Below are positions 52,715-64,000 of a DNA stretch of 64,000 bases, in pieces (within the stretch, counting starts at the first letter, position 1; the number at the start of each line of letters is the position of its first letter). A program made the position numbers and the translations under genes. Below the pieces are notes generated by a model. That model was not told where the DNA came from, ran no database searches, and saw only the letters and a program-made list of their open reading frames with translations. Source of the DNA: Diprion similis (Eukaryota > Arthropoda > Insecta > Hymenoptera > Diprionidae). Location: assembly GCF_021155765.1 (NCBI RefSeq), contig NC_060106.1:4161501-4225500 (forward strand), read 5' to 3'.

Positions 52715-53552
52715 ATGTTTCGAAAACTAGTCGTCATTATGCTCCTCGTTTCCTCAACTTTGGGCTGTCTGATAATCAACTGTCCGCGCGGCGGGAAAAG
52801 AGACGGAGGATTCAGTCCGTTTAAATACCCGGTTAGAGAGGTAAGTGCCATTGATGTTAAACGTAAACGTAATTCGTAAACGAAAAACTGCCCAGATGAG
52901 GTGAATTTGGTCCAAGATGGTCAATTAACAAGATATGATTAATTAATCACCGCAGTGTTCCGCCTGCGGACCCGATAAGCAAGGACAATGCTTCGGGCCG
53001 AAGATTTGTTGCGGTCCTTCGATTGGATGTTTCTTCGGTACCGCCGAGACCCATCAATGTCGGAAAGAAAGCCTTTATTCGAGACCATGCACAGCTGGGT
53101 TTTCAATGTGCAGAGGAAATACGGGGCGATGCGCAGCTAATGGAATTTGCTGCTCACAAGGTATAAAATCCACCTTTGATAAGAATTTTGAAAGCGAAAT
53201 TTCTTACGAAGACTATTACAAACTATAATTTCTTATTTGTGCAATATCGATAATGTCAATCTACTAATCGGCGTAGCGAATCCAAAAGAGGTGGTTATTT
53301 TCAATTTCACGTATTACTAATTTGGGAAAAGTTGCGAACTTTTTGTAGATTGTTCACATCTGATATTAGCATTAGAATTCCTTGTTTTATCAAATAATTA
53401 ACTGTAACACGTGCTTCAATTTTTTTTCAGAGTCATGTTACGTAGATCCAAATTGTAAAATCGGAAGTGAAATAATCGAAATAAGTAAACAGGCTACAAG
53501 TTTCGATATGGATAAGATGTTCTCTGAGAGCAATTCTCTTAACGATGAATAA
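52715..53552 (+). CDS. inotocin: inotocin-neurophysin precursor
   Basis: This encodes the insect oxytocin/vasopressin-like hormone precursor, which is secreted from neurons and signals through a G-protein-coupled receptor. Three exons (52715-52840, 52956-53160, 53431-53552; introns in phase 0 and phase 1) give 150 residues. Residues 1-17 form a hydrophobic signal peptide. Residues 18-26 are the nonapeptide CLIINCPRG. Gly27 is the amide donor, and Lys28-Arg29 is the dibasic cleavage site. After a linker, a neurophysin domain (43 to about 121) carries the full set of 14 cysteines, with paired CC at two positions and motifs such as ICCGPSIGCF. A short acidic tail follows. The placement of the first intron, between hormone and neurophysin, is typical of the family. 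Nothing is broken. Identity is very sure; which receptor it acts on cannot be said from this window. Confidence 0.97.
52766..52792 (+). other. mature inotocin nonapeptide
   Basis: Encodes CLIINCPRG, expected to be amidated at the C terminus using the following Gly and cyclised through Cys1-Cys6. Arg8 makes it vasopressin-like. The inotocins I recall have Thr at position 4 (CLITNCPRG, Tribolium) or Val (ants). Ile here is a conservative but noteworthy change. Confidence 0.93.
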
Positions 53553-54076
53553 TGCGACTACAATTAATATTGCAACCATGAAATCTTTCTATCTGCTTCC
53601 TTAGGCTTAAGTTAATCCAGTAGAAAGATTATTGATAAAACGAGTGTGTCTTGTTTTTCAATGTAATCGAAACAAAAAGTTGGTATTAACAATACGAACC
53701 GTTTGCTCCGTCAATACATGAGAATTAACCAAACGCAAATTTTCTTTAACCCTTTTGCTCTCGGAAGTGAAAAACTAAGACACACCCGATATCGAGAATC
53801 AAGCTTTTTTTGTTGTTTTTAATTGAACGCCTGATTCGATGCAATACGCACTGGACGTGTGTGAAAAATAGCAAGAAACAAATATGTAAGTGAAAAAATA
53901 AATTACAGTTCACGGAATAATCAAATGTCGAATTTCCAACCCGGCCAATCTTCCCCAAATTATTAGGATCACGCATTGCACGTATAAATGAATAGGTATC
54001 TCGGAATCACGGATGACACAGATGTTTCAAATTCAAATGAAACATGGCGCATAACCTCCAGATGGTGCTGTGAATC
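53553..54076. other. inotocin-HTRA2 intergenic region
   Basis: 524 bp between the inotocin stop and the HTRA2 start. I see no canonical AATAAA for inotocin and no gene. The last few tens of bases are presumably the HTRA2 5' UTR. Confidence 0.5.
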
Positions 54077-58539
<4,463 letters not shown>

Positions 58540-58657
58540 AAGAAAACCTTGAAATATCAGTATAAACCTATCAAAAAACAAATGAGGTCGTCAAACATTA
58601 ATTCGATACAATATTGTTACAATATTTGAAGAACTGTACAGAAAAGAAAAGAACAAA

Positions 58658-58667
58658 AATAAATAAA
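58658..58667 (+). promoter_or_regulatory. HTRA2 poly(A) signal
   Basis: Overlapping AATAAA hexamers (58658-58663 and 58662-58667) lie about 120 bases after the HTRA2 stop codon and before the end of the convergent minus-strand gene. Confidence 0.65.
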
Positions 58668-58777
58668 AAAAGGTAACTGTACACAATAATTGTATATTCA
58701 TTTATACACACACGCACCTGTATCAATGAAATTTGTATATTGTATTCGTCACTAGTAAATTTCATTTAGTTCATAGA

Positions 58778-60350
58778 TCACTCGAGTTGTATATTCCATT
58801 CTAGACTTTCCTTGACCGGAATTTCTATGAACAACTGTTTACCCGAAAACACCCTGATCACATTCCTTACGTCCTGAAAAGAAATAACATCATGCAGACT
58901 CAAGACAAAAGGATCTTCAATGAATTTCGACAGTAAATTCTCGTTCTCTTTTACTACAGAGTCCCTCCTTTCCATTCCGAAATGGACATGTTGAACAAGT
59001 TTTGACACGTCGTTTTTGCACACTCGTATAATGTACCATAGTCCTTGGTAATTTGCGGTTTTTGGCATTCCAGTAGCCAACTTCAGCTTCACTGGTTCGC
59101 AGACGAAGTCCTGCTGTTCTTTTTTGCACGGTATAATGGCGTCGCGGGGTTGTGCTTCTGGGCTTATCTGATCGCTAATTTGCTGTCAGCAGAGTTGTAT
59201 TACGCCCGGTAACTGCCACCCACCATAAAATAAAGTATAAACAACGCAACAATAGACCGGCAAGCCATGCATACAAGCGCCAACGACGATTGTCCAGGAT
59301 GTAACTCGTCTGCGAGGAGATTTTTCACGGCAATTTAACAATACCTTAAGCATCCGTGCAATGCTGACTAATTTTTAACAACCATCTCTCGATGCCAAGC
59401 CAAGCAATTACCCTGAATTGATGCAGTTTCAAGATTGCGTATCAGACTTTCATTCTGCGATTTAATGATTTTGGCACATTATTTCTATATCTACCAATGT
59501 TAAGTCACATGATCTGGTTCTGATGACGAAATTTCGATTCACGTACTGAGTATAAATGGGATTTAAAAGTGTCCCAAGCTCGGATTCTTGTTTACATTTA
59601 ATAAATCATTTTCATACATTTTTATCATATAGAACTTTACATGCAGGCATAATTTTGCGTCTACATGTCTACATGGGTTGTGCACAGTGAATTAATTCAA
59701 TTGTAAAAATATTTTTCTTTTTCGATTTGGAAGTAACATCAACTTTTCGAATAAAGTTCATTATTAAAATGGGTAAACTTTCTGGAAGAATATTTGCACA
59801 GGTTAATCGTTTGCAAGCTCACAAAAGGAAAAGGATCATGATCACACTTCTTATTGTTTTTCACACAATGCGGCCTCGTGATCGAATCAAACAAAAACCT
59901 AGGCTCCGGCATAATTTCTTTTGCCAATGGGAGCGAATCTCCTGCCATGGGCGTCTGGTCGGCTGGGTGTGGTGTGGTGGTGGTGGTTGTTTGGTTGGAA
60001 AGGTAATGCAAGCGATGCCCTGCAGTGGTCACCTGGTCCGATGCGCCATACCTTGTTGCTCGCGATGTCATTTTTATCGAGGTTTATTATACCCTCGTAG
60101 AGTACCATCCTCGTCGCAGTCGTGTTCAACGTCTCGGTTATGACGCATATATCAAAAGCCACTGGGAAAAATGAAGGTATACTTGTGCCTTTCTTGCCTG
60201 CATCCACGTTCCGCCAACTCGTTCGTACAATAACCGAAGTCAAAGCCCGGGTCGAGGGGTCAAACCGCCCCTTTTGACACAGTCGATATTCAAATGCATC
60301 GTACAGTTGAGCACGGGGAAGCCTTCAAAGAATCGCACTGTGATATTCAT
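58778..60350 (-). CDS. uncharacterised protein, 3-exon model
   Basis: I do not recognise this gene. The terminal exon, 59182-58778 (135 codons including the stop, acceptor CTGACAG), reads as an ordinary globular protein with blocks such as NYQGLWYIIRVCKND and GKQLFIEIPVKESLEW. It lacks low complexity, and its frame is closed upstream by a stop exactly at the acceptor. A plausible preceding exon, 60161-60052, has a strong TTTTTCCCAG acceptor and a GTATGG donor and joins in phase 0. A weaker first exon, 60350-60266, would start with MNITVRFFEGF and use a poor GTTTGA donor. The model gives 199 residues, with no signal peptide or membrane helix evident. The terminal exon is fairly likely real, the middle exon is possible, and the start is speculative. 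The gene converges with HTRA2, with 238 bp between stops. Confidence 0.45.
59183..60051 (-). other. proposed intron of the uncharacterised gene
   Basis: 869 bp between the proposed middle and terminal exons. It contains a GTGGT-rich patch near 59968-59990 (His-repeat on the minus strand) and otherwise AT-rich spacer. If the middle exon is wrong, this is intergenic or part of another intron. Confidence 0.35.
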
Positions 60351-60359
60351 ATCCTTGCA

Positions 60360-63300
60360 CTACGCGACCGGAAATGGAAACGTCAAAAGTAGATGTAAGC
60401 TATTTTCAGGGCTTTCTGCAAGCGACTGTCAATGTGCAATCCTCGAATAATTTATCTTACTTTTTCGTAATCAGCCGATTGTATCCGACGAGTATGATCC
60501 AACGTTTGTCCCGAGCTTGCGAGTAATTGGAAAGCTTGAAAAAACGAGAACTTTTCACTTCTCTCTAGAATGTAAACTAGTTATTTTTTTTTTTTCTGAA
60601 CATCCCGTTTTTCGGAAAATATTTTCAAGCAATTCTGGTTTGAATTATACTTTTGCTGACAACTTCGAAATTTCTTATATATTTTTCTTAGTCCTTATGT
60701 TTTTTTGAATCTTGTAACTCCAATTTTTGTAAATTGTCTGTATAATTATAGGTACAGAGAATGGGTGATAAAGGTAGGTTTGCATTAATTTCAAGAATGT
60801 TGTACTTTCTTGAACGAAAATTTGTTACCTTTCTCACTACAATTTGAAAAATCATCAAGCTTAGAAGATCTGACGTTCATTTACATTGAGTTGAAAATTT
60901 TTTTTCTGTCGCGAAAATTTCTAAACACAAGTTTGCCAATTGAAATATTTCTACCGCGTAACTATACATTCGACGAGGCGTATATTTTTCCGGAGCAAAA
61001 TAGCGCAAAGTTTATGACAAGAGACTGCTTGGTATCTAACCAAAATTATTGCAACTCTATAAACGTATTGACTCTCAAAATAGCAAGAAAAAAAAATCAA
61101 TAAACCATCTGTGATCGCTCAGCGGGAAAAAATCAAATAAATCACTAAGGTAAGATCAAAATAGCAAGGCTGATTCATTGCAAGGAAGTGGAGTTTGGCC
61201 ACAGTCTGTCTCGAGCGTAATGCGGGCAATGACAAAGCGTTCACCGGTGAACGAGACAATTATAGAGAACTGGATTGTAGATACACGCACTTGGAGCGAC
61301 CGAGAATGACGATGTGGATCGATTAGCTCACAGTCAGGATCCCGAGGGTCCAGCTTGGCCAGATAGGGCTGCCCACACAAAGGCGGCTGGGGAAAGGATA
61401 GGAGAAAAGGAACGGACAAAAAGGCGAGAAGAAGGCAGCGTAGGTGCTTCGTGCTTTGCGGACTGGCGATTATTCAACCGATTACACACGTCGCGAGTTC
61501 CTCCTTCGTCCGCAGTGTGCGAATCGCGTGGGCGCAAATTCTCGCAATGAAAGATCTTGACCTCCTATACACTATATAATGAAGTCTCGAGTGCATCGCA
61601 TGCCCACATTTATATGCATCCAGGTTAAAATTCTGTTGAATTTCCACCGCAGTTCGTCTTCGCATTTACAGGGGTGGTTTTTTTTCTTAATCTCTCTGTT
61701 TTTTATCGCGGGGTGGATTAGGGGAGAGAAACTTGAGTCGCGAGTCGACGACGCGATATGCTTGAGGTACTGTTTACTGCGTTGCATCTGCTTTGAAAAA
61801 TCCTGAAGGATTACGGGGTGAATATACTTGCTACACTGACGCCGAGGAGTTGAGCGTGGGCGTTCTTCGTGTCTCTATATCCCCTGGCCTGCAGGAGGAA
61901 ATAAATATATCGTAGTCAGAGCTATACACAGCGATAAGAACGGTCTGTGTAGTACACCCATCGGCTGGGATGAATGTCTCTGGGGCAGGGGGGGGAATAA
62001 CGATATGCATTTTTAATATGCTTCCGCTTACCGAGTGTAAAGTATAACCTACTATGTGCGCAGCCGGTACGACGACGTGCGAGATTTAGTTCCCTCTCAG
62101 ACTTATTGCTTTATGCGGCGAGGGTCCTAACCCCGGGGTATATAGCTTGAAAAAACTACTCGGAATTCCGCGGACGCTTCGGACAATCTGCGTGAATACC
62201 TTGTACACATGGAGTCGAGGAATACAGAACTCCGATGAAAAATCCAACCCAAGGCAACAACGGTTGCCCGCCCGGATTGCAGGATGCTTGCAAATAATGA
62301 TCATGCACTAAACAGTCGCTGGGTGCTTTGAAAAAAGTTTTATTCAAACAGCTCTGTGGTTGGAGATATGCCTCCACCCTGCAGTATGCGTTTATGCTTT
62401 TAATCTCATGTATATGAGTATCCAAAGTTTCATACAAAGCGGCGCAATTTTTTTTTGATCAGATTTCTTTGCATACGTCACCCAGATTCGAAACTTACAC
62501 GTCTGTAGAAGAACGTCTGAATCACTGAAATCCAATTTCTCAGACTGGTAAAAAAATCTGAAGAAATTCGTAGTTGATTTTTCCAAGACGAACCTTACAG
62601 GTAGGTACTTGCATTCTGTCGAAAGAAGCAAGAAAGTCGAGACCGGTTAAAATGAACTTGATCGTTCGATTAAACACGTATAAAGCCCTCGGGGTGCAGT
62701 TCGAATATTGAATGTACAACCGCCTCGCATAACTCGATATCAACCCTTTAACTCAACAAACAACTGACATTGTTTACTTTGAGTTAGAAATCCCTGCCGG
62801 GCTCTAACGATCAGTGAATTGCCTTCGGCTCTGTGCGAGAGGGACGAGTTGCTGTTGATACTCTCTCTTGAGAGGGACAGAGAGCTGCCGAAGACGAGGA
62901 AAGAAAGGAGGAGGATACGAGGATAACGGCGAGGGGAGATAGCGGCTCTGCGATCTTTTAATCTTGATCGTTCCAGCTATTAGTAAGAGGCAGATTACGT
63001 TTACCCGAGTGCTATGCGATCATCCTGACGTTAAATGCTATTTTAGAATTGTATTAATAGTTTACGGCTCTGCTGCAAAGCGGAATTCTGTATTCGACAA
63101 CCACACATTTGCCTTAAAAAATGATAACAGAAAAAAAAAAAAACTTCAGATAATAGTGTCCCGATTCTAATTTTTGTTAAAAATCTCGAACGAGAGACCT
63201 TTTATGTACAGTGCGAATAATATTTTCATAGGTTTTTTCGTGATCTCGGCCTATGAATATTTTATACGTCTTGTCTTCGGAGAGAAATGAAAGAACAAGT

Positions 63301-63868
63301 TCTCTGCCTTTAGGCATACATAATATAAATCAGAGTAAAATATTTTATTAATGGAATAATACATATATTACAGTCACGGTACTTGAAATAATGCGTATAA
63401 TCAGTGGTCGAATGGACTGTGAAAAAAGTATTCAAATTTCTGGTCGCTTCTCACTTGCAGGGCGCGTTTCTTGCTCATTTTTATGATATATTATAGTACT
63501 GAAACTGACCGACCTCGAGGCTTGGTACACAAGATTCCGCAGCCTGGTTTTTTGAAATAAAGTATGGAAATTCAATGGACACGATTTATTTCAGAACCCG
63601 GTCTTAATGCATCCTGAATTTGCTCTGAATCTATTTCCGCGTTGGATCATATTTCGCTTCAGTTTTTCATCCGTTTTGTCCTTGAATGGCACTCTTCGGC
63701 CCCATCCAGAACATTTTTGCGTACCACTATCACCATAAACCTTCAACGGATACCTTATACGCAGCTGTAATGGATGACAGCGAAGTATTCGACAAATCAA
63801 GATCACGGATTTTCCATTTGCGCACTAGCATCCATGACGCAACACGTCGGCGGAATTGCCTAGATCTG
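60360..63868. other. gene-free stretch
   Basis: No supportable gene was found. At 61.15-61.55 kb and 62.80-62.95 kb the sequence is more GC- and purine-rich (GAGAGG words), possibly promoter or 5' UTR sequence of a gene beyond the window, but no exon can be fixed. A short T/G-rich purine-pyrimidine hairpin lies near 62820-62905. Confidence 0.45.
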
Positions 63869-63894
63869 TTTTTTTTTTTTTTTTTTTTTTTTTT
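63869..63894. repeat. poly-T run (26 T)
   Basis: Twenty-six consecutive T. It could be the poly-A tail of a minus-strand retroposed sequence, but no retroelement body was recognised beside it. The run length is prone to sequencing error. Confidence 0.95.
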
Positions 63895-64000
63895 CTATGA
63901 TACAATCTGGTTATTCTGTTGACAGTTAAGATACGTTAGTTCACTAGAAGAGTGTTTGAAATAATCGGAAATACTTTTCTGTTTGTACAAAAAACTGTTC

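Noticed and set aside
59727-60143. 138-codon plus-strand frame
   Set aside because: Partly antisense to the proposed minus-strand exon and runs through a GTGGT-rich low-complexity patch; no family recognised.

Overview
The window looks like nuclear DNA of an insect. Its protein-coding genes are split by short GT-AG introns, most of the sequence is AT-rich and non-coding, and MITE-like inverted-repeat elements are scattered through it. An inotocin (arthropod oxytocin/vasopressin-like) gene places it in Arthropoda. Protein flavour and repeat style suggest Hymenoptera, perhaps a sawfly-type lineage, but that is an inference from reading and not a database result.

Layout. Positions 1 to about 45.1 kb hold no gene that I can support. 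The region contains microsatellites, homopolymer runs and at least four inverted-repeat (fold-back) structures: 17.04-17.30, 38.52-38.90, 41.25-41.55 and 42.70-43.49 kb. A possible pogo/Tigger-like terminal remnant lies at 45.14-45.26 kb. It could be a large intergenic region or part of a very long intron.

From 45.5 to 60.4 kb there is a compact gene cluster. TRAPPC3 (+, vesicle tethering) and the base-excision repair AP endonuclease APEX1/Rrp1 (-) converge. APEX1 is head-to-head with ZCCHC4 (+, 28S rRNA N6-adenosine methyltransferase) across a 573 bp gap that may be a shared promoter. Downstream on the + strand come inotocin (vasopressin-like nonapeptide plus a 14-cysteine neurophysin) and HTRA2/Omi (mitochondrial serine protease), whose long third intron carries a 760 bp fold-back element. 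HTRA2 converges with an unrecognised minus-strand gene (terminal exon 58778-59182, two proposed upstream exons to 60350). The last 3.6 kb shows no supportable gene.

For five genes I reassembled complete reading frames by hand. All use GT-AG introns, all intron phases are consistent, and every total length is a multiple of three. The genes are linked by position rather than by pathway; most are housekeeping genes, with one neuropeptide gene among them. The points most worth following up are the inotocin variant with Ile at position 4, the fold-back elements, the unidentified minus-strand gene, and the lack of an obvious IAP-binding motif in HTRA2.
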